From: Alphaproteobacteria bacterium UBA1303
GTDB lineage: Bacteria > Pseudomonadota > Alphaproteobacteria > Micropepsales > Micropepsaceae
Length of the DNA: 64,000 nt
Assembly: GCA_002307315.1 (NCBI GenBank)
Contig: DBTZ01000052.1
Coordinates: 21,361-85,360, forward strand
Direction: 5' to 3'
Shown in pieces: positions 36,101 to 44,166 of the stretch. The notes below the pieces were generated by a model that saw only the letters and a program-made list of their open reading frames with translations, had not been told where the DNA came from and made no database searches. A program made the position numbers and the translations under genes. The stretch's first letter is position 1. Each line of letters opens with the position of its first letter.

Positions 36101-36591
36101 CCGTACGCCTTGTGGCCCATGACCGTAACCGGCGCCATGTCGGCGAGCGGCAGATTGTTGAAGCCGCCCAAGGACGGCCCGCTGAAGCCGCCGCGCGGCG
36201 GCTGAATGAGGTGGTTCTTCTTGTCGGACTGATCGTAGAGGATGGAAATCCAGCAGGTGGTATGGGCGCAGAAGGCATCTTGCGCGGTCGCATCGGCATA
36301 ACCGCCCGCATCGCTCGCCGAGGGCCGAACCACGCCGATATCGGCCGTCTTGCCGTCGGATTGGCGCAAGACCTGATAAAGCGGGCCGTCATATGCGCTA
36401 TAGAGCGCGCGCGTCGAACTGTGGGCGGCAGTGCAAGGCGTGCCAGCCGCGGCATAGACATCGCAAGGCCCCGCCGGCCGCTGCGGGGACTGAGCCGCAC
36501 CCGCTGCCGCCGCTGCCGGTAGAACAAGCGTTGTGCCAGCCAGCATCAAAGACAATGCCAGGAGCCGCGCCAAATCGATCGCCTTTTTCAT
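33178..36591 (-). CDS. Secreted GH54 alpha-L-arabinofuranosidase with lamin-tail and repeat modules
   Basis: 1137-residue exoprotein. Signal peptide to about residue 30. Residues 41-364 match the GH54 (AbfB) catalytic domain: GPCDVYAAAGTPC, a vicinal Cys203-Cys204 in AGCCFDYGNAE, TMETTYFGN with candidate nucleophile Glu223, and GGDNSNGSQGTFYEG with candidate acid Asp326. A NEW3-like beta domain follows (about 375-455), then the first half of a lamin-tail domain (485-575). Next come repeat modules of the type AGATNIKV-x-GF-x-x-GD (575-870), a stretch resembling the end of a lamin-tail domain (890-980), and two more modules. It would release arabinose from plant polymers outside the cell. Start chosen for the signal peptide. 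Confidence 0.85.
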   Translation of the reverse strand: MKKAIDLARLLALSLMLAGTTLVLPAAAAAGAAQSPQRPAGPCDVYAAAGTPCTAAHSSTRALYSAYDGPLYQVLRQSDGKTADIGVVRPSASDAGGYADATAQDAFCAHTTCWISILYDQSDKKNHLIQPPRGGFSGPSLGGFNNLPLADMAPVTVMGHKAYGVFIAPGMGLRLNDAKGTAVDDQAQGQYWVINGKHYNAGCCFDYGNAEIDSRDDGNGTMETTYFGNAPYWYHGNPPGPWIMTDQENNLVGCVNEDKSKLCSKLENIAWRFVTAIAKGKPHHWATLGGDSRQGPLSVIYDGPRIDATYDPMRKQGAILLGNGGDNSNGSQGTFYEGAMTAAGTYPSHDTDQAVQANIVAAKYDVPRLSVTPASATATSPGLQTFAPGSSQAATVTFANTTGAPVSGLTLNLVLPKGWKAVAAGSKQSAKVFADAIAPGASVSANFTVTSGPAAFNGDLVAQAAWTANGEQKTEFAAEKVRNVSPVKINEFRISDGSANTTNAFIELYNAGAKAVDISHWSLTQHPTEEAIFSSVTVPAKTKLAPHGFYLLGLSNSGLAVSAQAGDAVVNVRSIDGMKEGDAVAIDTGAAVETRKIARLGTAAGRPTTLWQPLPEGPVITIPAGSTNVPVADIAGFTVGEKMAIGYGATYPAVGRDVEKYEVVTVTAVGKPGTQAFLAADAPAGATNIKVTSVASISPGDRIRLDIDSVGHGIETVTVKSVGTAGSRTVLAANAAAGASDIKVRDARGFAVGDKLAVGMPSNRQLVTVTAIAAGGPGGTNVSVTPVLAASHIAEEDAVAPGTGLELAAPLKFAHADNLPFSARGTGIGFTPASAFAHSSNEPVLPLGTGIALDKPLTKSHAIDAVVQDGSVKTAGYREKKAPNQWFGGPVLAASAGAMVLRDGSGHVVDSLNYGNLVDPWASEGYHQAVSGPERCQVTAPGVIGGWPPINRIATDSSAGRFPDGFDTDTNCTDFVTQTATTLPAGSPQGANNIKVANVLGFSAGQRVIVDADENTETAIIAAIGTAGVTKLRTASEAGATAISVADARDFTNGQTVVIGSGTGAETATVVTANNGWTGARITVGSPLKFAHAVGAEVSGTGITLTAALAKAHAGGASVAADLPTPGAPNAYSRPHR

Positions 36592-36603
36592 GTTTCCGCC
36601 CTT

Positions 36604-36705
36604 AAGAGCAACGTGCGCAAAAGTGTGTTCGCTTTTGCGCAGAGAGTTGCGACCAAACAAAAGAATAGAGCGGCGCGCCGATTTCGTCCGAAAGCGCAGC
36701 GCTCT
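36604..36705 (-). repeat. Repeat family A, full copy in the GH54 leader region
   Basis: Read on the minus strand: AGAGCG, hairpin with GGACGAAATCGG, GCTCTA, TTGTTTGGTCGC, then a perfect 10-bp hairpin (arms 36614-36623 and 36632-36641, TGCGCAAAAG/CTTTTGCGCA) and GCTCTTA. The order of elements is the same as at 33006, though the hairpin sequences differ. It ends 13 bases before the GH54 start codon. The rest of the 269-base gap up to comM shows nothing else. Confidence 0.75.
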
Positions 36706-36860
36706 GGTATTGTCTGAGTTTATTACACGCAGTCCCGGCGCCGCACAATGCGCTGTCATGCCCGCGCGGCCGCCCCAACCGGCCAATTTTTTCATTTTTT
36801 TGTGACCGGGCGTTGTCCTCACAAACGCGTTACGGCGCCCCGCCCCGGGTTCTCCGAGCC

Positions 36861-38375
36861 TTACCGCGCTTGCGTCAATCGGCGATAGCTTAGGGCCTCG
36901 GCGATGTGCGTTCGCAGGATCGTTTCGGCCCCCGCCAAATCGGCGATGGTACGGGCGACCCTTAAGACCCGGTGGTAGCCGCGGGCGGTCAGCCGCATTG
37001 CCTCCGCCGCATCTTTAAGCAGCGCGGCTCCCTTCTCGTCGGGTTTGGCGATTTTATCCAGCAGCTCGCCCTCGACCTCGGCGTTGGTGCGAAGACCGAA
37101 GTCCGCCAGCCTTTCGTTCTGAATTTTTCGCGCTTTCGCCACTTTTGCCGCCACCTCGGCGCTGCCTTCCGCCGGCGGAGGAAGCGAAAGATCGGCGGCC
37201 GAAACCCCTTCCACCTCGACATGCAGATCGATGCGGTCGAACAGAGGGCCGGAAATCCGCGACTGATAATCGGCGGCGCATTTGGGGGCGCGGCCGCAGG
37301 CCATCGCCGGATCGCCTAAATATCCGCAGCGGCAGGGGTTCATCGCCGCCACCAGTTGGAAGCGCGCCGGGTAGCGGACATGGGCGTTGGCGCGCGCCAC
37401 CACGGCTTCGCCCGATTCCATCGGCTGGCGCAGGGAATCCAACACCGCGCGTTGAAACTCCGGCAGCTCGTCGAGGAACAAAACGCCCAAATGCGCCAGA
37501 CTGACCTCGCCCGGCTTGACCTTCAAACCGCCGCCGGTCAGGGCCGCCATCGAGGCCGAATGGTGAGGATTGCGAAACGGGCGGCGGCGCGAGATCGCCC
37601 CGTCGGCCAACTCCCCGGCCAGCGAGCGGATCATCGAAATTTCCAGCGCCTCGCGCGCATCCAAAGGCGGCAAAAGGCCCGGCAAGCGCTGGGCCAGCAT
37701 TGATTTGCCCGATCCGGGCGGACCGATCATCAACAGATTATGTCCGCCTGCCGCCGCGATTTCGACCGCCCGCTTGGCGGTTTCCTGCCCTTTGACATCT
37801 TTGAGATCGGGGGCGTTGGGCTCGTCGTCGGCCAATCTGGCTTCGGGCGGGCTGAGCACCTGCACGCCCTTCATGTGGTTGACGAAGCCGATCAGCGACG
37901 GCGTGGCGAGAACGGAAAGCCCGCCCACCCAAGCCGCCTCGGGCCCGTTGATTTTCGGGCAGACCAGTCCCCGTCCCGCTTCGCGCGCGGCCAGGGCGGC
38001 GGGCAACACCCCCATAACCGAGGTCACCTGGGCATCGAGCGACAACTCGCCCAGCGCCGTGAACCCGGCGATCTCGGATGCCGGCAACACGCCCATCGCC
38101 GCCAAAAGCCCCAGCGCGATGGGCAGATCGTAATGGCTGCCTTCTTTGGGCAGATCGGCGGGGGCGAGGTTGACGGTGACCCGCTTCCACGGCAACGACA
38201 AGCCGATGGCCTCAAGCGCGGCGCGTACCCGTTCGCGGCTTTCGCCCACCGCCTTGTCGGCCAAGCCGACCAAATTGAACTGACCGGCACCGGAATTGGC
38301 GATATGCACCTGCACGTCCACCTCGCGCGCTTCGATGCCTTGAAAGGCGACGGTGTAGATGTGGGCGACGGGCAT
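36861..38375 (-). CDS. comM: ComM/YifB-family Mg-chelatase-like AAA+ ATPase
   Basis: 504-residue protein with an N-terminal ChlI-type domain (MPVAHIYTVAFQGIEAREVDV, about 1-170) and an AAA+ core with GPPGSGKSMLAQRLPG near residue 220. LFLDELPEFQR (Walker B) and AAMNPCRCGYLGD follow, and the Mg-chelatase C-terminal helical region closes the chain. In several gammaproteobacteria ComM is a helicase that extends recombination branches during natural transformation; that role is inferred here by family. Full length, alone on its strand. Confidence 0.94.
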   Translation of the reverse strand: MPVAHIYTVAFQGIEAREVDVQVHIANSGAGQFNLVGLADKAVGESRERVRAALEAIGLSLPWKRVTVNLAPADLPKEGSHYDLPIALGLLAAMGVLPASEIAGFTALGELSLDAQVTSVMGVLPAALAAREAGRGLVCPKINGPEAAWVGGLSVLATPSLIGFVNHMKGVQVLSPPEARLADDEPNAPDLKDVKGQETAKRAVEIAAAGGHNLLMIGPPGSGKSMLAQRLPGLLPPLDAREALEISMIRSLAGELADGAISRRRPFRNPHHSASMAALTGGGLKVKPGEVSLAHLGVLFLDELPEFQRAVLDSLRQPMESGEAVVARANAHVRYPARFQLVAAMNPCRCGYLGDPAMACGRAPKCAADYQSRISGPLFDRIDLHVEVEGVSAADLSLPPPAEGSAEVAAKVAKARKIQNERLADFGLRTNAEVEGELLDKIAKPDEKGAALLKDAAEAMRLTARGYHRVLRVARTIADLAGAETILRTHIAEALSYRRLTQAR

Positions 38376-38484
38376 GGGCGGACATGTAAAATATGCGAAT
38401 GTTCAACCTAGCGCGGAAAGCAAGCTGTGGCTACCTTGCCAAACGACGGTAAAGTGCCTCTATTCCGGTGCGAAAGGACGAAAG

Positions 38485-39060
38485 ATGAATCGCATAATCC
38501 TTGGCGCGGCATGCGCTGCACTGACATTTGCCGTTGCCCCGGCTTTCGCCGACGACGACGCCTTCGCCGATGCCAAGAACGGCGCCAAACAGCATGTCGC
38601 CTCGGGATTCGTTTGCCCGCAGAAGATCGGCCGCTTCGAGCGCGATGCGGTGGGGGTACGCGATCCGCAAAACGTAAAAGATTATTGCGCCTATTCGGCG
38701 CGCGACGGCGTCTACGGCACCATCGTGCTCATGCCGGTGAAAAGCGGCTTCGATCCCAAGGAGATGCTGGCTGCCGATTTCGTGGTACAGGAAGGCACCG
38801 GGGGCAAGAAAAGCAGCGAGAACACCCTGCAACTCGGCTCCGACGGATCGCTGTCGGTTTACGCCCGCACCTATGATGCCGCCAAAATCGAAGCGGTGCG
38901 CTACCGGGTGCTGTTTACCTGCGCCGCGGTGGGCAACTGGGCGATCGAGGTGGTGGCGGAATACGGCGATCCGCGCGACAAGGACGCCAAAAACGAATTC
39001 CTCACCACAGTCTACGATTCGGCGCTGAAAACCTTCGCCGCGCCGCCGCCCGCACCGTAA
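38485..39060 (+). CDS. Hypothetical periplasmic protein
   Basis: 191 residues with a clear Sec signal (cleavage after AFA near residue 22) and a soluble mature part with three Cys (in FVCPQKIG, DYCAYSA and LFTCAAVG) that could form disulfides. No domain recognised. AGGACGAAAG precedes the ATG; the open frame extends upstream into comM but without signal-peptide support. It stands alone, divergent from comM and convergent with the ferredoxin gene 19 bases away. Confidence 0.75.
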   Translation: MNRIILGAACAALTFAVAPAFADDDAFADAKNGAKQHVASGFVCPQKIGRFERDAVGVRDPQNVKDYCAYSARDGVYGTIVLMPVKSGFDPKEMLAADFVVQEGTGGKKSSENTLQLGSDGSLSVYARTYDAAKIEAVRYRVLFTCAAVGNWAIEVVAEYGDPRDKDAKNEFLTTVYDSALKTFAAPPPAP

Positions 39061-39079
39061 TTTTTTTACGTGATGCCGG

Positions 39080-39388
39080 TTATTCCGGCGCCACCGTGCA
39101 GGCGATGCCGTCCATGCTCTCGTCGAGCGTGATCTGGCAGGACAGCCGCGAGTTGGGCTCGACCCCCAGCGCCATATCCAGCATGTCGGTTTCGGCTTCC
39201 GACGGCGGAGGCAGCTTTTCGTACCAGCCATCGGTGAGATAGACATGGCAGGTGGCGCAGGCGCAGGCGCCGCCGCATTCGGCGGCAACGCCCAGTCCGC
39301 CTTCGCGCAAAATCTCCATCAGCGTCCAGCCGTCGCGGCCTTCCAGCTCGTGCTCGTTGCCCTCGCGGTCTTTGGCGATGATCTTCAT
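39080..39388 (-). CDS. [2Fe-2S] ferredoxin, adrenodoxin type
   Basis: 102-residue electron carrier. The cluster ligands fit C-x5-C-x2-C...C: Cys38, Cys44, Cys47 and Cys84 (in ECGGACACATC and LSCQIT). VYLTDGWYEKLP and EAETDMLDMA match the adrenodoxin/putidaredoxin and FdxB-like group of alphaproteobacteria. The start overlaps the stop of the upstream reductase gene by four bases, so the two form a coupled pair in which the reductase probably reduces this ferredoxin. Confidence 0.93.
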   Translation of the reverse strand: MKIIAKDREGNEHELEGRDGWTLMEILREGGLGVAAECGGACACATCHVYLTDGWYEKLPPPSEAETDMLDMALGVEPNSRLSCQITLDESMDGIACTVAPE

Positions 39389-40413
39389 GACGCCCCCAGT
39401 TTCTTGTGCAGGTTCGAAGACGAGGTAGTGTATTGAAAACGCAAGCGGTCGTTCGGCCGGCAAATGTGGAAGGCGGCTTGCGCCATCAGCGCCGCTTCGT
39501 GGAAGCCCGACAGGATCAACTTGACCTTGCCCGAATAGGTGCAAATGTCGCCGATGGCGAACACGCCGGGCGTTTCGCTCTCGAATTTCGCGGTATCGAC
39601 GGCAATCAGGTTATCGGTCAATTTCAGGCCGAAGTCGGCGATCGGCCCCAGCTTCATGGTCAGGCCGAAGAAGGGAATGAAGGCGGCGGCGGCGACCTGG
39701 AATTCCTGCTTGTCGGCGCCGGCCAGCGTCGCCGACGACAACACGCCATTCTCGCCGTGCAGCGCCTTGACCGAGGCGACATGGAATTTGACCTTGCCGG
39801 CATCGACCAGTTCCCGCATCCGGTTCACGCTGTGCTGAGCGGCGCGGAAACCGTCGCGGTGATGCACCAAAGTCAGGCTTTTGGCGATGGGAGCAAGGTT
39901 CAGCGTCCAATCGAGCGCCGAATCGCCGCCGCCGGCGATCAGGATGTCCTTGCCCCGAAAGTCTTCCATCTTGCGCACGGCATAGAATACCGACCTGCCT
40001 TCATACGCCTCGATCCCCGGCACCGGCGGACGCTTGGGCATGAAGCTGCCGCCGCCGGCGGCGACCACCACCACCGGGGCTACGATCTCGGTGCCGGCAT
40101 CGCTGGTCAATTTCCAACGGCCGTCGGCGCATTTGGTCAATCCCGTGACCATCTCGCCGAAATGAAATTGAGGAGAAAACGGCTTGATCTGTTCCATCAG
40201 CCGGTCGGTCAATTGCTGGCCGGTCACCGTAGGCAAGCCGGGGATGTCGTAAATCGGCTTTTCCGGGTAGAGTTCGGTGCATTGGCCGCCGGGGCGGTCG
40301 AGAATGTCGATCAGGTGGGCCTTAAGATCCAACAGCCCCAGTTCGAACACGGCGAAAAGTCCGGCCGGGCCGGCGCCGACGATGGCGACATCGGTTTCGA
40401 TAGGTTCATTCAT
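39385..40413 (-). CDS. Ferredoxin--NADP+ reductase, thioredoxin-reductase-like
   Basis: 342-residue flavoprotein of the YumC type. FAD motif VAIVGAGPAGLFAVFE near residue 11, DRPGGQCTELYPEKPIYDIPG, NAD(P) motif ILIAGGGDSALDW near 162, and AIGDICTYSGK near the C-terminus. It lacks the CxxC redox centre of thioredoxin reductase, as expected for ferredoxin reductases of this fold. ATG 40413 gives MNEPIETDVAIVG; an in-frame extension to 40494 is made of repeat B sequence and is rejected. Confidence 0.92.
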   Translation of the reverse strand: MNEPIETDVAIVGAGPAGLFAVFELGLLDLKAHLIDILDRPGGQCTELYPEKPIYDIPGLPTVTGQQLTDRLMEQIKPFSPQFHFGEMVTGLTKCADGRWKLTSDAGTEIVAPVVVVAAGGGSFMPKRPPVPGIEAYEGRSVFYAVRKMEDFRGKDILIAGGGDSALDWTLNLAPIAKSLTLVHHRDGFRAAQHSVNRMRELVDAGKVKFHVASVKALHGENGVLSSATLAGADKQEFQVAAAAFIPFFGLTMKLGPIADFGLKLTDNLIAVDTAKFESETPGVFAIGDICTYSGKVKLILSGFHEAALMAQAAFHICRPNDRLRFQYTTSSSNLHKKLGAS

Positions 40414-40438
40414 GAGAGTTTCACACTCGTTCCACGGT

Positions 40439-40507
40439 AAATAGTTGTCTGTGAAAAAGTACACTGAGGCCTTTAGGCCGAAGGACTTTTTCACGGACGA
40501 CTAAATA
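40439..40507 (+). repeat. Repeat family B hairpin (B1)
   Basis: Long imperfect palindrome: AGTTGTCTGTGAAAAAGT pairs with ACTTTTTCACGGACGACT as an 18-bp stem with two G.U wobbles. A smaller GGCC-TTTA-GGCC hairpin sits inside the loop. It occupies the 131-base divergent promoter region between the ferredoxin reductase and chorismate mutase genes. A near-identical copy is at 44368-44425. Confidence 0.9.
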
Positions 40508-40544
40508 TGTCGGTCAAAGCCGACTGTTTCCCTGAGGTATGGCC

Positions 40545-40877
40545 ATGAACGACAGCAATTTTCAAGTCCGTCCGCCCAAACATTGTGCCGACATGCGCAT
40601 GGTGCGCGCCGAAATCGACCGCATCGACCAAGAGATGGTGCGCCTCCTGGCCGAACGCCAGGGCTATATCGAACGGGCGGCGGAATTGAAAGAAAATCGC
40701 GACGACGTACGCGACGAGGCGCGTATCGCGGACGTCTTAACCAAAGTCAACGCACAGGCGCGCCGCGCCGGGCTCGATCAAAATATTGTCGAGCCGGTGT
40801 TCCGGGTGCTGGTGGAGTGTTCTATCGCTTTGGAATTCAAGGCGTTCGATCGGCGCAATCGGCCAGAAAATCCTTGA
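40545..40877 (+). CDS. Chorismate mutase, AroQ class
   Basis: Monofunctional mutase of about 110 residues converting chorismate to prephenate, feeding PheA. The helical CM_2 fold shows MRMVRAEIDRIDQEMVRLLAERQGYIERAAELK, with the conserved Arg, Asp/Glu and Lys positions, and DEARIADVLTKV later. The ATG at 40545 is favoured because GAGG lies seven bases upstream; the ATG at 40539 is too close to that site. Its 3' end overlaps the convergent Hpt gene by 41 bases. Confidence 0.9.
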   Translation: MNDSNFQVRPPKHCADMRMVRAEIDRIDQEMVRLLAERQGYIERAAELKENRDDVRDEARIADVLTKVNAQARRAGLDQNIVEPVFRVLVECSIALEFKAFDRRNRPENP

Positions 40878-41205
40878 TGAAAGCCTCGACCTGATCGGCT
40901 TCGGTTTTGAGGGCATTAACCGCCAGCGAGGCATTGCCGCGGTCCTTGACCGGATCGATCGGCTCGGCGAAGGCTGCGGCGTCGGCGAGCGGAAAAGCTC
41001 CGATGCCCCGGGCCGCACCCTTGATGGTATGGGTGATTTCTTTCCAGGTCTTGGCGTCGCGGGCGTCCAACAATCCGCGCAGACGCGACACCAGATCGCC
41101 GGCCTGATCGTTGAACATCTTGAGGACTTCGGCATTGATCGCCGTATCGCCGCCGGTGTAGCGGGACAGGTGAGCGAGATCGACGGCTTTTTTCGCCCCA
41201 TTCAT
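40837..41205 (-). CDS. Histidine phosphotransfer (Hpt) domain protein
   Basis: 122-residue stand-alone Hpt protein. The phospho-accepting His59 sits in ITHTIKGAARGIGA, matching the HxxKG(x)5G signature; helices before and after complete a four-helix bundle. The start used is MNGAKKAVDL; an in-frame ATG 42 bases upstream is possible. No response regulator is next to it; its partner in a phosphorelay cannot be named. Convergent overlap with chorismate mutase. Confidence 0.88.
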   Translation of the reverse strand: MNGAKKAVDLAHLSRYTGGDTAINAEVLKMFNDQAGDLVSRLRGLLDARDAKTWKEITHTIKGAARGIGAFPLADAAAFAEPIDPVKDRGNASLAVNALKTEADQVEAFIKDFLADCADRTP

Positions 41206-41253
41206 GGCGGCATCCCCAGAAATTTCCCGGGGAGGAGCATGCCCCAATACCCG

Positions 41254-41970
41254 TCAATAGGCCGTTAATGGGTCGAAAGAAGGCAGCCAGTCGTTGGGAA
41301 AGGGCGAAAGGCCGAACAGCCATGCGTGAATATACAAAAACAGCAGATAATCGCCCAAGGCCGTCCAAAACCGCCAGTCGAAATACTCCTTGGCGACGAA
41401 GCGGTTACGGCCTTGCAAGATTGCCGCAAAGGGCAGGTTCGAGCTGACGGCGGCCAAATCGGCCCACGCCGGGCCCAGACGCTTGCGGGTTTTGGCGTCG
41501 ATCGAGCGCGTCCCCATCACGGCAAGAACGAAAAAGGCGCCGAACAGAACGAGCGACGCCAGATCGCCGCTGCCGACAAGGTGAAACCCGGCCCAGATCG
41601 CCACGCCCCACAAGAAGGGATGGCGGGTGATGCGCAAGGCCCCGCGCAGCGCGGCGGTTTCTTGCCCCTTGGTGGTGGGGTTTCCCCTTAAGATACCGGG
41701 AACGGCCAACAGGAAAGCGATCAGCATCGCCGGCAGGGCACCGTTGCGCCATGCCCGGCTGTAATCGAACAAAATGACGTTATCGGCGCCGGCATAGGCC
41801 CGCCCATATGCCCAGCACATCGTGCCCAAGCTGGCCAGCACCGACAGCGCGAACCCCGCCATATAGGGCGTCTCGCCGATTTTTCCTACGATCCTCCCCC
41901 GCAGCGGCGTGCCCGAAACCATAAGATGCAGTCCGACGAAAACCGCGGCAGCGGCGACGAGCGCGATCAT
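41254..41970 (-). CDS. NnrU-family membrane protein
   Basis: 238-residue polytopic inner-membrane protein with about six hydrophobic segments. Motifs FVGLHLMVSGTPLRG, MAGFALSVLASLGTMCWAYG and LRITRHPFLWGVAIWAGFHL are typical of the NnrU family. That family is linked to nitric oxide/nitrite metabolism in denitrifiers and resembles isoprenylcysteine methyltransferase-type membrane proteins. A good AAGGAG site lies about ten bases before ATG 41970. No other denitrification gene lies in the window. Confidence 0.88.
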   Translation of the reverse strand: MIALVAAAAVFVGLHLMVSGTPLRGRIVGKIGETPYMAGFALSVLASLGTMCWAYGRAYAGADNVILFDYSRAWRNGALPAMLIAFLLAVPGILRGNPTTKGQETAALRGALRITRHPFLWGVAIWAGFHLVGSGDLASLVLFGAFFVLAVMGTRSIDAKTRKRLGPAWADLAAVSSNLPFAAILQGRNRFVAKEYFDWRFWTALGDYLLFLYIHAWLFGLSPFPNDWLPSFDPLTAY

Positions 41971-42105
41971 GAGTGCCTCTCCTTGTTCATAACCCAGCAT
42001 TACCGGCGAACCGTGCCGCAACAAGATGGAATTTTTCCCTTTTACCGTTTGGAGACGCGGCGTTGTTTGGTTAAGCTGAAAACCAATGCTCCATTCGAGG
42101 ATGCC

Positions 42106-44166
42106 ATGTCCGCCCCTGCTACCGAACGCAGCAATCAGCCGATTTCCTTGCTTCCCGCTATCGGTGCCGATAAGCGCGGCCCCGAGGCGGAAAAGCCCGA
42201 GCGCCCCTCGCCGGCGGTGCATGGCGAGACCAAATTCGCCGCCGTGGCCCTGACCTTGGCGCTGATTCTGTCGGCGCTATGGGCCGGCGCGGTCGGGGCT
42301 TACCTGTGGGGCTATTTCGGACCTAAGGGGCTGATCAGTCTCGATTTGCAGGAAATGGCGATTTTCGCCATCGCCACCTTTGTGCCGCCTCTGCTGTTCA
42401 TGGCGGTGGCTTGGACCTTGGTGCGCGGCCAAGCGATGGCGGCGGCGGCGCGGGCGTTCGAGGAATCCGCCGACCGGCTGTTTGCCGCCGACGAAACCGT
42501 GGCGCGTACCTCGGCCCGGCTGGCCAGGGCGGTGCGTCACGAAATCGATGCCCTCAACAGCGGCCTGGATGCCGCCTTCGCCCGCATGCGGGCGCTGGAG
42601 AATGTGCTGGAAACCCAGGTTGCTTCGCTCGACGAAGCGGGCGCGCGCATCGACGTGCGCGGCGAGGCGTTGTCGGCGCGCCTGTCCCAGGAGCGTCAGC
42701 GCATCGAAGGGGTGACCGAGGCGATGTCCGAAACGGCGACCAAAGCCAGCGAAACCGTGGCCGGTCGCGCCGCTCAGCTCAAATCGACCATCGAGGCTGC
42801 GGAAAATTCGCTGAAAACCGCCGGCGCCACCTTGGAAACCCAGGCCGCCGATTTCCGTCAGGCGGCGAATATGGCGGCCGAGGCGCCGCTCGCCGCCGCA
42901 GTCGAACTCGACAAGCAGGTCAAGCGCATCGAAGGCGTGGCGGATTCGACGATGGCGCGGTCCGAATTCGTGCTCGGCCGCCATGAGCGCCACCGCGCGG
43001 CGATGAACGATATGCTCGGGCGGCTGAAGGAAGAAGGTCTGGTGTTCGAGACGGCGCTGTCGGGCGAACGCGAGGCGATCGAACGGGCGATTTCCGCCCT
43101 CGGCGGCGAAACGACGAAATACGAGACCATCGCCGCCGACACCGAACGGCGGATCGACGGGATGCTGGAAGGGGCGGCGGCGCGCGCCGCACAGATGGCG
43201 GAAGCCTACGCCCGCGAGGCCGAGCGGCTTCGCCAAACCGGCGAGGCGGCGGCCAACGCGCTGACCGTGCTGACCAAGACCCTTAGCGAGGCGGGCGCCA
43301 GCGCGCAAATGCTGATCAGCGACACCGCCGGCAAGGCCAGAAACGACGCCAAGGCGCTGGTCGGCAGCGCGATGGAGGAATGCAACAGACTGATGCAAAC
43401 GGCGAGCACGCTGGCCGCTCAATCCGAAGCCACCCGCACCTCGCTGAACAAATCGATCGAGGATGTGCGCCAGCATCTCGTCACCCTGCCCGACTTCGCC
43501 AAGGAAGAGGCGCAAAAGGTGCGCGAAATGGTCCGCCGCGAGACCGAGGAAATGCTCGATCTCTCCGCCCGCACCATGAGCACCCTCCATGCCCGCAGCG
43601 CCCCCAAGGCACCGCCCAGGCCGGCGCCGGCCACCCCGGCCGAGGCCGAGGCCGAAGGCTTGCGCGCAATGGCCCGCAAGCTGGTGACCCAGAAACCGCA
43701 GAAGCGCAAAGATGGCGAAGCTAAGTCCTGGCCGATGCGGGCGCTGCTTGACGCCGCCGACGGCGGCGAGGCTGCGCCCAAGGCGCCGCCGCCCAAGCCC
43801 ACCGCCAAGCTGGCCTTGAGCACGTTGCAGTCGGCGCTCGCCGACATGGCGGTCGATCTCGACGCCATCGTGCCCGACGCCGGGCCGGGCGAGGCGGAAT
43901 GGAAGAAATATCTCGCCGGCGACCGGGGCGTGTTCGTCCGCCGGCTGGCCGACGCCATCGACGGCGAAACCATGCACCGCGTCGCCACGATCTATCGCGA
44001 GAACGCGCGGTTTCGCGATTGCGCCAATCTCTACATGGAGGAGTTCGAGGCGCTGCTTGCCACGGCGCGCGAAGGCGACGGCAGCGGACTTTTGGCATCG
44101 ACCGTGCTTACCGCCGACACCGGCAAGGTCTATCTGGCGATGGCCTACGCGCTGGGCCGGCTGTAA
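42106..44166 (+). CDS. Membrane-anchored coiled-coil protein of unknown function
   Basis: 686 residues. A polar, Pro/Glu-rich tail is followed by two membrane helices (about 43-68 and 82-105). A very long alanine/glutamate-rich helical region (about 110-530) follows with coiled-coil character, as in LSARLSQERQRIEGVTEAMS. A charged linker comes next and then a conserved-looking globular end (about 590-686) containing EAEWKKYLAGDRGVFVRRLADAI and IYRENARFRDCANLYMEEFE. CGAGG lies upstream of the ATG. The two-helix-plus-coiled-coil layout recalls the Caulobacter polarity protein TipN, but homology is not shown. Divergent from nnrU. Confidence 0.8.
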   Translation: MSAPATERSNQPISLLPAIGADKRGPEAEKPERPSPAVHGETKFAAVALTLALILSALWAGAVGAYLWGYFGPKGLISLDLQEMAIFAIATFVPPLLFMAVAWTLVRGQAMAAAARAFEESADRLFAADETVARTSARLARAVRHEIDALNSGLDAAFARMRALENVLETQVASLDEAGARIDVRGEALSARLSQERQRIEGVTEAMSETATKASETVAGRAAQLKSTIEAAENSLKTAGATLETQAADFRQAANMAAEAPLAAAVELDKQVKRIEGVADSTMARSEFVLGRHERHRAAMNDMLGRLKEEGLVFETALSGEREAIERAISALGGETTKYETIAADTERRIDGMLEGAAARAAQMAEAYAREAERLRQTGEAAANALTVLTKTLSEAGASAQMLISDTAGKARNDAKALVGSAMEECNRLMQTASTLAAQSEATRTSLNKSIEDVRQHLVTLPDFAKEEAQKVREMVRRETEEMLDLSARTMSTLHARSAPKAPPRPAPATPAEAEAEGLRAMARKLVTQKPQKRKDGEAKSWPMRALLDAADGGEAAPKAPPPKPTAKLALSTLQSALADMAVDLDAIVPDAGPGEAEWKKYLAGDRGVFVRRLADAIDGETMHRVATIYRENARFRDCANLYMEEFEALLATAREGDGSGLLASTVLTADTGKVYLAMAYALGRL

